Positions 44,757 to 54,455 of a stretch of DNA of 64,000 nt are shown piece by piece. The stretch lies in the NCBI RefSeq assembly GCF_014323725.1, contig NZ_JABVED010000013.1, positions 150,758 through 214,757 of the forward strand, read 5' to 3'. The DNA is from Actinokineospora xionganensis. Its GTDB lineage: Bacteria > Actinomycetota > Actinomycetes > Mycobacteriales > Pseudonocardiaceae. How positions within the stretch are numbered: position 1 is the first letter of the stretch; each line of letters begins with the position of its first letter. The position numbers and the translations under genes were made by a program. A model generated the notes under the pieces. It did not search any database and was not told the DNA's origin. It saw only the letters and a program-made list of their open reading frames with translations.

Positions 44757-46697
44757 CTAAGCGCGGCGGGTGTGGAGGTAGTTGCTCACTACCGCCGCGC
44801 CCAGGCCGTCGAGGTCGGGGTTGACCACGCGTCCGCCGCTGCGTTTCGCGATGGTGTCGACGAAAGTGGCCAGGCGTTCGTCCTCGCCGAGCATGAACAC
44901 CGACACCGACGCGCCGAGTTTGGCCAAGGCGTCGACCTCCGCCAGCGTCTTCGAAATCGTCCGAGGTGTTGTGGGGTAGTTGAATTCGGCGTTTCCGTCC
45001 GGCTCCAGGTGTGCCGTGGGTTCGCCGTCGGTGACGACAAGGACCACCGGGTGGGCGTCCGGGTTGCGGCGTAGGTGCCTGCCCGCCAGCAGCAGGGCGT
45101 GGTGCAGGTTGGTTCCCTGTTCCCACACACCTTCCAGTGCGGTCAGCTGGCCTATGTCCACTGTGGACGCGTGCCTGCCGAAGGTGATGAGCTGCAGTTC
45201 GTCCGAGCGGTATCTGGTGCTCACCAGGTGGTGCAGAGCCAGCGCCGTTCGCTTCATCGGGACCCAGCGGCCGTCCTGCACCATCGACCATGACGTGTCC
45301 ACGCACAGCGCGATGGCGGCGCGGGCGCGTTGTTCGGTCTCGATAACCTCCACGTCCGCAACGTCGATAAGGACTTCGCCCCGGTTCGTCGATGCCGTCC
45401 GCAGCACCGCGTTCCGGACTGTGCGGGAGACCTCCCAGGGTTCGGAGTCCCCAAAGCGCCAGGGTCGGGACGCGCCGGTGGGCTCGCCCGCCGCTCCGGC
45501 TCGGGCGGTGTCTCGCTCGCCGCGCCGCATTGTTCCCGCCACGTCCGAGAGCGCTGTCTCGCCCAAGCGGCGCAAGGCTTTCGGCGAGAGGTGCAGGGTT
45601 CCGTCCGACGAGCGTTCCAGCAGGCCTTGCGCTCGCAGTTCACGCTCCAGTTCGGACAGTCGGCGGGCATCCACACCCGCGTCGTCGCCCAGTTGGCGCG
45701 ACAGGGCTTCGAGGTCGATGTCCTCCAGCCGGGCTCCGGGGTAGGACTGGGCCAACTGCTCGGCGAGCGCGTCGAGTTCGGCCAGGTCCGCCATCGCCTG
45801 GGCGCCCTCGCCCATGCCCAGCGGGTCCTGACCGCGGAACCTGGTGGCCGACGTCCAGTCCTCCCCCGGTCGCAGCGCGCGCAGGTTAGCGTCCAAGGTG
45901 GAGATCTGTTCGGCCAGGCGGGGATCGCCGAAGGCGGCGGCCATGAGGTTCGACAGCTCCTGGCGCTGCTGCTCGCTCATCGAGTTCATCATGCGCTGGG
46001 CGGCGGCGGAGCGGGCCGCGAGCGCGTCGATCAGCTCCTCGACGGTGCGCGGGTTCTCCGGGAAGAAGTCGCCGTGCTGGGCCATGAAGCGCTGGAACTG
46101 TTCGGTGGTGTCGCCGCCACGCAGGTGCGCCAGCAGCAGGGCGTTCAGGTCGGCCATCATCGCGCGGATGCGTTCGGCGTCCTCGGGGCTGACTTCGCTC
46201 AAGGCCTGTTTCATGCCCTGGAACCGGGACTCCATCAGCTCCTGGCCGAGCTTGTCGCGGATGCGCTGGTAAGCCTGGCGGGCCTGCTCGGACCGCCAGT
46301 CATAGTCGGCGAGTTCGCGGACCGCGGCGGCGGTGCTCGGCGGCAGCGCGTCGAGTTGGGCCTCGCGGAAGCGGGCGTCGTCGGACGGGTCGGGGAACAG
46401 GGCGGACCGCTCGGCGTCGAGCGCTTCGTCAAGCAGGGCACGGACTTCGTTGAGGGTGCCCTCGAGGTTGTGCCTGCGCTGAATGCGGGCCCGGCGTTCC
46501 CACAGCCGCCGGGTCAGCTCGTCGAGACCCGTGGTCCCCGTCGTGCCACGCCGAAGGAGTTCCTCCAGCGCCGAGCGCGGCGAGGAGCCGTCCATGATGT
46601 CGCGGCCGAGTTGCTCCAGCGCCGCCCGCAGGTCCACCGGCGGGGCCAGCGGGTCCGGCCCCTCATGGAACGGCCCATAGGCGAACTGGCCGGTCAT
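44757..46697 (-). CDS. VWA-domain protein, partner of a MoxR-type ATPase
   Basis: The 646-residue protein has a long helical N-terminal region (about 1-430) and a C-terminal von Willebrand A domain with the metal site DTSWSM, a Thr in EQGTNLHHALL, and VVLVVTDGEPTAHLEPDG. It overlaps the upstream AAA+ ATPase gene by 4 bp. MoxR/VWA pairs act as chaperones for metal insertion or complex assembly. The client is not indicated by neighbours. Confidence 0.9.
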   Translation of the reverse strand: MTGQFAYGPFHEGPDPLAPPVDLRAALEQLGRDIMDGSSPRSALEELLRRGTTGTTGLDELTRRLWERRARIQRRHNLEGTLNEVRALLDEALDAERSALFPDPSDDARFREAQLDALPPSTAAAVRELADYDWRSEQARQAYQRIRDKLGQELMESRFQGMKQALSEVSPEDAERIRAMMADLNALLLAHLRGGDTTEQFQRFMAQHGDFFPENPRTVEELIDALAARSAAAQRMMNSMSEQQRQELSNLMAAAFGDPRLAEQISTLDANLRALRPGEDWTSATRFRGQDPLGMGEGAQAMADLAELDALAEQLAQSYPGARLEDIDLEALSRQLGDDAGVDARRLSELERELRAQGLLERSSDGTLHLSPKALRRLGETALSDVAGTMRRGERDTARAGAAGEPTGASRPWRFGDSEPWEVSRTVRNAVLRTASTNRGEVLIDVADVEVIETEQRARAAIALCVDTSWSMVQDGRWVPMKRTALALHHLVSTRYRSDELQLITFGRHASTVDIGQLTALEGVWEQGTNLHHALLLAGRHLRRNPDAHPVVLVVTDGEPTAHLEPDGNAEFNYPTTPRTISKTLAEVDALAKLGASVSVFMLGEDERLATFVDTIAKRSGGRVVNPDLDGLGAAVVSNYLHTRRA

Positions 46698-48100
46698 GGC
46701 CCGTACACCGCCGCGCCGGTGGTGGCGTCCTTGGCGACCTTGCGGGTGAGGAACAGGTACTCCAGGGCCAGTTCCACCGCGGCGGCGATCCGGCCCGGGG
46801 CGGCGTCGGCGTTCACCCCGACGCGGGCGGCGACCTCGTGCAGCACCGGCAGCTCCGGCAGCGCGGCGAGGACCTCGCGGCCGGGGACGCGTTCCCCGGT
46901 GGCCACCAGGTTCCCGTCGGCGATCACGTCGATGAGCGGCCGCAGGTCGAGCCCGGCGAACCGGTCGCGCGCGGTCTCGGCCACCGCCCGACGCAGCAGG
47001 TGGGTCAGGTGCTCGGTCTCCCGGCCGTCCTCACCGGACTCGAATTCGAGCTTGCCGCGCAACACCTCCGGCACCGAGTCGAGGTCGATCGGCCGGGCCA
47101 CCGCGGGCTCCTCACCGGTCAGCGCGGACCGGCGCAGCGCGGCGGCGGCCACCGTCTCAGCCGCGGCCACGGCGAAGCGGGCGGAGACGCCGGAGCGCTG
47201 GTCGATCGCGCTGGACTCGCGCAGGTTTCGCACGAAGCGGGCCAACACCTCCAGCAGTGGGTCGCCGACCTCGGCGACCAGGTGGGCCTCCTGGCGCACC
47301 ATCGCGACCTCGGCGGCGACGGTGGTCGGGTAGTGGGTGCGGATCTCCGCGCCGAACCGGTCTTTGAGCGGGGTGATGATTCGGCCGCGGTTGGTGTAGT
47401 CCTCGGGGTTCGCGGTGGCCACGACCAGCACGTCGAGCGGCAGCCGCAGGGTGTAGCCGCGGACCTGGATGTCGCGCTCCTCCATGACGTTGAGCAGCGC
47501 GACCTGGATCCGCTCGGCCAGGTCGGGCAGTTCGTTGACGGCGACGATGCCGCGGTGGGCACGCGGGATGAGTCCGAAGTGGATGGTCTCCGGGTCGCCG
47601 AGGGTGCGGCCCTGGGCGACCTTCACCGGGTCGACGTCGCCGATCAGGTCGCCCACGGAGGTGTCCGGGGTGGCCAGCTTCTCGGTGTAGCGCTCGTCGC
47701 GGTGGCGCCACACGACGGGAAGGTCGTCGCCGAGTTCGGCGGCGCGGCGGATCGAGGCCGGGGTGATCGGCTCCAGCGGGTGCTCGCCGAGCTCGGCGCC
47801 CTCGATCACCGGGGTCCACTCGTCGAGCAGGCCCGCCAGGGTGCGCAGCAGCCGTGTCTTGCCCTGTCCGCGCTCGCCGAGCAGGACGATGTCGTGCCCG
47901 GCCAGCAGCGCCCGCTCCAGGTGCGGCAGCACGGTCTGCTCGAACCCGACGATCCCGGGCCACGGGTCCCGGCCCGCCCGCAGCGCGGCGAGCAGGTTGT
48001 CGCGGATCTCGGTCTTGACGCCCTTGGGCAGGTGCCCCTGGGCGCGGAGGTCCCCGGCGGTGCGCGGCAGCGAGTCTGGTGCGGTGTTCTTGGCGGTCAC
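46694..48100 (-). CDS. MoxR-type AAA+ ATPase (magnesium chelatase-like)
   Basis: The 468-residue protein has Walker A LLGERGQGKTRLLRTL, Walker B GIVAVNELPDLAERIQVALL and sensor motifs (VATANPEDYTNRGRI, KDRFGAEIRTHYP). It starts at GTG 48100; a second GTG at 48118 is possible, whereas the frame further upstream only mirrors the LtrA gene. It is translationally coupled to the VWA protein and would remodel client proteins using ATP. Confidence 0.92.
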   Translation of the reverse strand: MTAKNTAPDSLPRTAGDLRAQGHLPKGVKTEIRDNLLAALRAGRDPWPGIVGFEQTVLPHLERALLAGHDIVLLGERGQGKTRLLRTLAGLLDEWTPVIEGAELGEHPLEPITPASIRRAAELGDDLPVVWRHRDERYTEKLATPDTSVGDLIGDVDPVKVAQGRTLGDPETIHFGLIPRAHRGIVAVNELPDLAERIQVALLNVMEERDIQVRGYTLRLPLDVLVVATANPEDYTNRGRIITPLKDRFGAEIRTHYPTTVAAEVAMVRQEAHLVAEVGDPLLEVLARFVRNLRESSAIDQRSGVSARFAVAAAETVAAAALRRSALTGEEPAVARPIDLDSVPEVLRGKLEFESGEDGRETEHLTHLLRRAVAETARDRFAGLDLRPLIDVIADGNLVATGERVPGREVLAALPELPVLHEVAARVGVNADAAPGRIAAAVELALEYLFLTRKVAKDATTGAAVYGP

Positions 48101-48153
48101 GCGTTCGACGCTACGCACGTTCGGCGCGTAGGTCGACGTGGAGCGCACTCCAG

Positions 48154-49371
48154 CTAGTGCTCGGCGGCGTGGCGGATGCCCTCGCGGTAGTCGTGGTAGC
48201 GCACCCACTCGTAGACGATCAGGCCGACCACGCTCGCGGTCAGCACACCGAGCGAGGCCAGCGCGGGCAGCAGCGCCATCCCGGGCACAACCGCGATCAG
48301 CAGCACGCCGAGGGTCACCCGATGCACCTTGAACGCCCGGTTGCACCGCCAGGAGATCGCCGCCTGGGCCAGCAGGTACAGCGCGGTGCCGCCGAACATC
48401 GCCCACAGCGGCGGACCGTAGAGCGAGTCGGACAACGTGTGCCCGTCCACGCCCGCGACGTAGTTGAGGACCTTCTTCAGGCCCAGGGCGAGCATCACGA
48501 TCCCGATGACCATCGGCAGGTGCAGGTAGGTGAATGCGGTGCGCGCCATGCTGGTGCGCTCGGCTCCGCGGACCTTCGCCAGCGCGTGTTCGGCCATCAG
48601 CGCATGAGTGTCGAAGTAGCCCCACCACAGGCACGCGGCGATGGCCAGCCCGAGCGCGGCGGCGATCAGGATCGGCAGCGATATCGGCAGCTCGTTGACA
48701 CCCACGCCGATAGCGACGATGGACTCGCCGAGCGCGATGATCAGGATCAGCCCGTGCCGCTCGGCGAAGTGCTTCGCCGAGGTGAGCCGCCAGCCGCGCA
48801 CGCCGATCACCGCCGTGCCGCCGTAGTCGGCGACGACCGCGGCGACCCACAGCAGCGTCTGCGCCGTGCCCGAGGTCTGGGCGGCGGCGAGCAGCAGGGT
48901 CGTGCCGCCCGCCATGGTCAGACCGAACCGGACGAGTTGGGTGCGCAGCGCCGCGTCCCCGCGCGCGACGATCCAGAACAGCCACAGGTGGACGGACCGC
49001 ACCAACAGGTAGCCCAGGGCGAACACGGTCGGGCCGTGCACACCGCCCGGCAGGTCGTCGAACGACTCCGGGATGGCGATGGCGACGCCGAACATGGCCG
49101 CCATCGCGATCAGCATCGCCGTGCGGGCCAGTCCCTCGTCGGCCTGGACCAGATTGGACAGCCACGAGTAGCCGACCCAGCACCACCACACGACGGCCAG
49201 GATCAGCGCGCCTCGGCCCAGTCCGTGCCAGGTCGGCGCGTCCGCCATCAGGGCGGTGACCTGGGTCAACGCGAAGACGAAGACCAGGTCGAAGAACAGT
49301 TCGAGGGTGGTGGCCGTCGAACTCTCGGCCATCCGGCGCATCCTGGCGCCCGCGGGCTTGCTCTGGCTCAC
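48154..49371 (-). CDS. LtrA-family low temperature requirement membrane protein
   Basis: The 405-residue protein has about ten membrane helices and the family N-terminus TTLELFFDLVFVFALTQVTA, followed by KHFAERHGLILIIALGESIV. LtrA was named from Listeria growth in the cold; its activity is unknown. The GTG start lies 15 bp from the left arm of the palindrome at 49386. Confidence 0.93.
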   Translation of the reverse strand: MSQSKPAGARMRRMAESSTATTLELFFDLVFVFALTQVTALMADAPTWHGLGRGALILAVVWWCWVGYSWLSNLVQADEGLARTAMLIAMAAMFGVAIAIPESFDDLPGGVHGPTVFALGYLLVRSVHLWLFWIVARGDAALRTQLVRFGLTMAGGTTLLLAAAQTSGTAQTLLWVAAVVADYGGTAVIGVRGWRLTSAKHFAERHGLILIIALGESIVAIGVGVNELPISLPILIAAALGLAIAACLWWGYFDTHALMAEHALAKVRGAERTSMARTAFTYLHLPMVIGIVMLALGLKKVLNYVAGVDGHTLSDSLYGPPLWAMFGGTALYLLAQAAISWRCNRAFKVHRVTLGVLLIAVVPGMALLPALASLGVLTASVVGLIVYEWVRYHDYREGIRHAAEH

Positions 49372-49385
49372 GGAGGTGACACTAG

Positions 49386-49482
49386 GTCCTGTCCTGTGAG
49401 TCCGGCACGAGCGGCTGCACGCCGGCGCGCCCAGGAACCCCCCGGATCACGAATCCCGCGCACCGGACTCACAGGACAGGAC
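49386..49482. repeat. 20-bp perfect inverted repeat between divergent genes
   Basis: Arms 49386-49405 and 49463-49482 are exact complements (GTCCTGTCCTGTGAG... and complement), separated by 57 nt. It fills the gap between the divergent LtrA and small membrane protein genes, so unlike the other palindromes here it lies over promoters and might be an operator or a small inserted element. Confidence 0.85.
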
Positions 49483-49484
49483 TT

Positions 49485-49979
49485 ATGTTGTCTTGCGTGT
49501 TGATACGACTGCGTTGGGATCCCTCGCCCGGGGATTGGTCCGACGGGATCAAGGCGACGGTGCCGTTCGTCCGCCGGAGTGTCTGGTTCGCCGCGGGCCT
49601 GGGTGTGTTCTCGGTCGTGCTGCTGGTGGTCGGCCGGCCGATCCCGGGGGTGTTCGGGCTGGTCTGCGCCCTGCTCATCGCCGCGATCCCGTCGATCGGA
49701 ACCCGGCTCGCGTTCCGCCGCAACCCGATCGCGGGGCGCACCGTCACCGCCGATGTGGACGGTCACGCGATCCGCATGATGACCCTCGACGGCACCGCCT
49801 ACAGCGACATCGTCCTCGCCGACCTGGCGGGCTGGGCCGAGACCGAGCGGAACTTCGTCCTGCACACCGGATCCGGCGGTTTCCACCCGCTGCCGGGGCG
49901 CGCGTTCGACAGTGTCGAGGATCTCGACCAGTTCCGTGACCTGCTGGTACGGACGGTGGGGCCCGCGAGCGGGAGCTGA
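49485..49979 (+). CDS. Two-helix membrane protein with YcxB-like C-terminal domain
   Basis: Up to 164 residues. Two membrane helices (SVWFAAGLGVFSVVLLVVG and VFGLVCALLIAAIPSIG) are followed by a strand-rich domain (DGHAIRMMTLDGTAYSDIVL, GRAFDSVEDLDQFRDLLV) that resembles YcxB-like bacterial PH domains. The start may be the ATG at 49485, immediately after the palindrome, or the GTG at 49497. Function unknown. Confidence 0.72.
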   Translation: MLSCVLIRLRWDPSPGDWSDGIKATVPFVRRSVWFAAGLGVFSVVLLVVGRPIPGVFGLVCALLIAAIPSIGTRLAFRRNPIAGRTVTADVDGHAIRMMTLDGTAYSDIVLADLAGWAETERNFVLHTGSGGFHPLPGRAFDSVEDLDQFRDLLVRTVGPASGS

Positions 49980-50017
49980 GCCGGGGAGCTGACGCGCCAG
50001 CCGCCCGACACGTGGCG

Positions 50018-50031
50018 TAACCTTGCCTCTC
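50018..50031 (+). promoter_or_regulatory. -10 element for a leaderless transcript
   Basis: TAACCT ends 8 nt before the GTG start of the next gene, with no ribosome site between, the usual arrangement of actinobacterial leaderless messages. A convincing -35 is not visible. Confidence 0.5.
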
Positions 50032-50826
50032 GTGTCAACTCCGAGTGCGACCTTCGCGGTGTGGGTTTCCGCCTGGCTCAACGGATCCGCCGCCGCTGAC
50101 GACGTCCTGGACGCCCTGCTCCACTGGGCCGAACTGCACGACGTGGTGGCCGGGGACGAGAGCACGGCGACCGCGCTCGACGTCCCGGTCCGGGGTCAGG
50201 CGGGCGGCCAGGTCGCCGCTCTGCTCGCGGCCCTGCGCCGCGCCGACGTCACCGGCGGGAGGCTCGCCCTTCCGGTCGCGGGCGATGTGCGCGGACTGGG
50301 TGGCCGAAGCGAGTTCGCGGGCACCGCTTTGCACGCCGGTGAGGCCGTCGTCCTGCATGGCGCTCCGCTGGGCCTGGTCCCCGAACCCGTCGCCGACGGT
50401 GTCCTGCGGTGGACAGTCTTCGACATCGGCGACGCCCCGCCCGCCGAGCACCTGCCCCTCGGCGAGGCCGAGCACGAGCTGACCGGCGCCATGCGCGTCG
50501 CGGCGGGCGTGCTGACCGAGCTCGGGGTCGCCAAGCACCGCGCCGGTGTCCGCGAGGAGATCACCGCCCGCGTCGCCCACCGCTCGGCCGCGCCGTGGCC
50601 GGAGGGCACTCCCCCGCGCGCGCTGCGCGTGCTGCAGCGGGCCAACGAGGTCTCCGCGATCCTGGAGCTGGCCTCCGAGGACGCCCCCGGCAACGCCGTG
50701 TCGTCCTCTGCTGCCCGCAGGCGCGCCGAGGCCCTGCGCCCGCTGTTCGACGCGGTCCGGGTGGCCCGACTCGCGGCGGTCGAGGAAGCGGTCCGGGTGT
50801 TCTCGGACCACGCCGAGAAGCACTGA
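50032..50826 (+). CDS. Conserved actinobacterial hypothetical protein
   Basis: The 264-residue cytoplasmic protein begins VSTPSATFAVWVSAWLNGSA and ends AAVEEAVRVFSDHAEKH. It is alanine-rich and mostly helical, with no membrane segment and no motif I recognise. The GTG at 50032 fits the -10 element just upstream. It precedes the WD40-KAP gene by 55 bp on the same strand and might belong to that unit. Confidence 0.75.
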   Translation: MSTPSATFAVWVSAWLNGSAAADDVLDALLHWAELHDVVAGDESTATALDVPVRGQAGGQVAALLAALRRADVTGGRLALPVAGDVRGLGGRSEFAGTALHAGEAVVLHGAPLGLVPEPVADGVLRWTVFDIGDAPPAEHLPLGEAEHELTGAMRVAAGVLTELGVAKHRAGVREEITARVAHRSAAPWPEGTPPRALRVLQRANEVSAILELASEDAPGNAVSSSAARRRAEALRPLFDAVRVARLAAVEEAVRVFSDHAEKH

Positions 50827-50881
50827 CCCAACGCGCCCGTTTCGTAGCCGTCGGTGCCCGTGACCGGGCAGACTGCCACGG

Positions 50882-53800
50882 GTGATCACCGCTCCCTTCG
50901 CCGGTCATCCAGGACTGGTCCGCGCTCTCGCGTTCACCTCCGATGGCTCACAGGTCGTCACCGGCGGCGATGACGGCACCGTCCGCTGGTGGGACGCGAC
51001 CGACGGGGAGGAACAGGCCGCGGTCCAGGCCCTACCCGGCGGCGTGCGCTCGCTGGCCGTAAGGGACGCGTCGGTGTATTGCGGGGGGCCGAAGGGTTCC
51101 AGGATCTTCACCTTCGACAACAGCACCATGCTGGAGGTGATGACCAGCGACCCCATCGGCGCGGTCGCCGTTGACGACAACCACCCCTGGTCGTGTGGGC
51201 TCGACGGACTGATCTCCGTTTATGGCGGGACGCGGTTCACCATCGCCTACGACGGTCCAGTGCACGCGGCCGCCACAATGGGTGGTCAGCTTTTCTACGG
51301 TGGCCCTGCCGGCCTCGTGCAGGCGGTCTCCCCGATCGACACCTCGGCCAGGACGATCACCTCACACCAGCGCGGTGTCACTGCGATCGCCACGGCCCGG
51401 GGCACCGGCACGGTCGTCTCCACCGGCCTCGACGGGCTCGTCCGGGTGTGGCGGACCGACGAGGACCGGGTCACCCACACCTTCACCGGGGACGGCAAGC
51501 CGCTGCACGCGGTGGCCATCTCCGCCGACGGTCAGGTGGTCACCTTCGGCGGAGCGGGCGGCCGGGTCTGGCAGTGGGACCGGCGCACCGACGCCGTCAC
51601 CGAACACGCCGACCACGGACACGCGATCCACGCCCTCGCCACTCACCGCGGCCGCGTCGCCGCCGCCTGCGGAGACCGGACCGTGCGGATCACCGGGTCG
51701 TCCCCGGTCACCCTCACCGGGCACGGCGGAGGCATCCGGGCGATGGACCTCGCGGGCGGAGCGCTGGTCACCGCGGGCGACGACCTCGCCGTGCGGGTCT
51801 GGGACCGCGACACCGGCGACCACCGCACCACACTCACCGGCCCGACCGCCGGAATCCGTGCGGTGCGGGCCTCCCCGACCCAGGTGCGGGCCTTCTGCGA
51901 GAACGGCGACGCCTGGCTGTGGGACCTCGACTCCGACGAGGGCACCAAACTGGGGATCGCCACGCACGACTCCACCGTGCACGCCGCGGCCTACCTCGAT
52001 GACAAGGTCCTCACCGGCTGCCTCGACGGCACCGTCCGACTCTGGACCCCCGACCACGCCCCCGAGGTCATCGGCATCCACCAGGACTGGGTGCGAGCCG
52101 TCGCCTTCTCCCCCGACGCGGGCATGGCCTCCGGGAGCGATGACGGCGCCGTCCTCATCTGGGGCGACGAAGTCCGGGACGTGCAGGCGCCCGCGGGCAC
52201 CGCCGTGCACGCGCTCGCCTTCCTCCCGGACGGGTCGATCGCCGTCGGCACGGCCAGTGGCTCCGTCCGGCTGCACGGGTCCGACCAGCAGACCGCCTAC
52301 ACCGGTCACACCTCCGCCGTGCGCTGCCTGGCCTTCGCCCGGGGCAGGCTCGTCGCGAGCGCCGATGACGGCACGATCCTCGTCTGGCAGCTCAGCCGAC
52401 CCGATCACCCGACGGTGCTCGACGGGCACCTCGGCCGGGTGCAGTCCCTGGTCATCGACGACGACGGCAGGCTGATCAGCGGCGGCGAGGACGGCACGAT
52501 CCGGGTGTGGGACCCGATCACCGGCTTCCAGCTCGCAGGCACCGACCTGACCCCGGGGCAGCCCGGACAGCAGCGCGCCGACGTCAGCAACGACGCGGAA
52601 AGCAAGCGCGACCTGCTCGGCTTCTCCCGCGATGTCTCCACCCTCGCCGCCCTCATCGCCGACCGGCACACCGTGCCCCCGCTGTCGGTGGCGCTGCTCG
52701 GGGCTTGGGGCGCGGGCAAGTCGAGCTTCCTGCGTCAGCTGGAGCAGCAGGTCAAGGCGCTCGCCGAGCGATCGCATGGCAACCCGGAGCAGAGCGCGTT
52801 CGCCGCGAACGTGCGCCAAATCCGGTTCAACGCCTGGCAGTACAGCGACGACCACCTTTGGGTGGGATTGGTCGAGCACCTCTTCGACAGCCTCACCCCG
52901 CGCGAACAACAGGTGAGCGCAAGCCAGTCCACCGTGACCGAACTGGACGAACTCCGGGCACGCAGCCGTGACCTCGGCGTCGAACTCGAGCGGGCGGAGC
53001 GGACCGGTGGCGCCGCCGCGGACCTGCGTGCGCCCGCGCTGCTGCGGTTGCTGTGGCGCGAGCGGACAGTGCTGCGCTCGCGATGGGCGCTCGCCCTGAT
53101 CCCCGTCGCCCTCGCCGCCGCGGGCGTCAGCTGGGCCCTGTGGGGCTCGACACTGGCGGTGGTGGGCGCCTCCGTGATCGCGATCGGCGCGGCGGTGATC
53201 CCGGTTGTCGAGGGCTTGGTCACCGGCTGGAACAAGTTCGCCGGACTCCCCGGGTCGCTGCGGGAGAAAGTGCGTGCGCGCAAGAAACTCCTCGACAGCC
53301 AAATCGCCACCAAGGACGCGGCGTTGGCCCGCACCGACCCGACCGCGGGCCTGTCCGCGTTGATCGCCGAGGTGCGGTCGGGGCACTACGAGCAGTACCG
53401 CGGGGTCCTCGGCCGCGCGCACGAACACCTGCGGACCCTCAGCCACAACGTCGACGCGGCCCTCGAGAAGTGGCGCGCCGTCCCGCAAGGGCCACCGCCG
53501 CTGGAGCGGATCGTGCTCTACGTGGACGATCTCGACCGCTGCCCGCCACGCAAGGTCGTCGACGTGCTCGCCGCGGTGCACCTGCTGCTGGCGCTGCCGC
53601 TGTTCGTGGTCGTGGTGGCCGTGGACCCGAGGTGGCTGCGCCGGTCGCTGGAGCAGCACCAGAGCGAGCTGTTCGGCCCGGACAACGGTGTCGCGGCCCG
53701 CCCGTTGGACTACCTGGACAAGATCTTCCAGATCACTTTCGCGTTGCGCCCCATGGGATCGAGCGCGGACCGGCTGATCGATGAACTGCTCCCCCAGGCC

Positions 53801-54400
53801 GAACCCGAATCGCCCCGACGCCCGGAGACCACGCCGCGGCCCGCCCAGCCCACCACCATCACCTCCCCGCCGACGGTGTCCCGCGAGAAGGCGACGCCCA
53901 CGCCGCGGCGGTCCCCGGTCGCCGACCCGACGCTGCGCCCGGACCGCCTGCTGCTGCGGGAGACCGAACGCGACTTCATCAAGCGGCTCCGCCCGCTGCT
54001 CGACACCCCGCGCACGGTCAAGAAGCTGATCAACCTGTACCGGCTGGTGCGCATCGGCGTGCCCGGGACGAACCTCGACCGATTCGTCGGCCATGACGGC
54101 GGTCCGTACCAGGCGGTGCTGATCCTGCTGGCGATCGTCCTGACCACACCGGACCAGGCCCGCGACCTGGTGACCGCGCTGCGCACGACACAGGGGCCGG
54201 ACGTGTGGGAGGTGCTGGCGGATCTGGAAGCCAAGGACGCGAGCTGGCGGCAGACCAATGCCGTTCTCGACGCCATCCGGGCGAGTGTCCCGGTCCACGG
54301 CGACGCGGGAACCTATCGCGCGTGGGCGGGGACCGTGACCCGGTTCAGCTTCGAGACTTACGACATGGTCGACTCCGACGATCACATCACCGGAGAGTGA
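50882..54400 (+). CDS. WD40-repeat protein fused to a KAP-family P-loop NTPase
   Basis: A 1172-residue protein. Residues 1 to about 560 form 12-14 WD40 blades (GHPGLVRALAFTSDGSQVVT, GGDDGTVRWWDATDG). After a linker comes the KAP NTPase: Walker A LLGAWGAGKSSFLRQL near 608, RFNAWQYSDDHLWVGLVEHL, two membrane helices inserted at about 733-780, and Walker B IVLYVDDLDRCPPRKVVDVL near 877, with a proline-rich insert about 975-1015. KAP NTPases are membrane-linked STAND-like ATPases known from phage-exclusion systems. The WD40 part likely senses a ligand. The GTG start is at 50882. It heads a probable three-gene unit. Confidence 0.9.
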   Translation: MITAPFAGHPGLVRALAFTSDGSQVVTGGDDGTVRWWDATDGEEQAAVQALPGGVRSLAVRDASVYCGGPKGSRIFTFDNSTMLEVMTSDPIGAVAVDDNHPWSCGLDGLISVYGGTRFTIAYDGPVHAAATMGGQLFYGGPAGLVQAVSPIDTSARTITSHQRGVTAIATARGTGTVVSTGLDGLVRVWRTDEDRVTHTFTGDGKPLHAVAISADGQVVTFGGAGGRVWQWDRRTDAVTEHADHGHAIHALATHRGRVAAACGDRTVRITGSSPVTLTGHGGGIRAMDLAGGALVTAGDDLAVRVWDRDTGDHRTTLTGPTAGIRAVRASPTQVRAFCENGDAWLWDLDSDEGTKLGIATHDSTVHAAAYLDDKVLTGCLDGTVRLWTPDHAPEVIGIHQDWVRAVAFSPDAGMASGSDDGAVLIWGDEVRDVQAPAGTAVHALAFLPDGSIAVGTASGSVRLHGSDQQTAYTGHTSAVRCLAFARGRLVASADDGTILVWQLSRPDHPTVLDGHLGRVQSLVIDDDGRLISGGEDGTIRVWDPITGFQLAGTDLTPGQPGQQRADVSNDAESKRDLLGFSRDVSTLAALIADRHTVPPLSVALLGAWGAGKSSFLRQLEQQVKALAERSHGNPEQSAFAANVRQIRFNAWQYSDDHLWVGLVEHLFDSLTPREQQVSASQSTVTELDELRARSRDLGVELERAERTGGAAADLRAPALLRLLWRERTVLRSRWALALIPVALAAAGVSWALWGSTLAVVGASVIAIGAAVIPVVEGLVTGWNKFAGLPGSLREKVRARKKLLDSQIATKDAALARTDPTAGLSALIAEVRSGHYEQYRGVLGRAHEHLRTLSHNVDAALEKWRAVPQGPPPLERIVLYVDDLDRCPPRKVVDVLAAVHLLLALPLFVVVVAVDPRWLRRSLEQHQSELFGPDNGVAARPLDYLDKIFQITFALRPMGSSADRLIDELLPQAEPESPRRPETTPRPAQPTTITSPPTVSREKATPTPRRSPVADPTLRPDRLLLRETERDFIKRLRPLLDTPRTVKKLINLYRLVRIGVPGTNLDRFVGHDGGPYQAVLILLAIVLTTPDQARDLVTALRTTQGPDVWEVLADLEAKDASWRQTNAVLDAIRASVPVHGDAGTYRAWAGTVTRFSFETYDMVDSDDHITGE

Positions 54401-54455
54401 CCTCTCTGTCACACTGTCAGCTCCGCCGCCCCACCGATCTCTGGGAGGACCGCAC

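Noticed and set aside
48118..49189. N-terminal extension of the MoxR ATPase
   Set aside because: The extra 360 residues are an out-of-frame reading of the ltrA gene on the same strand.
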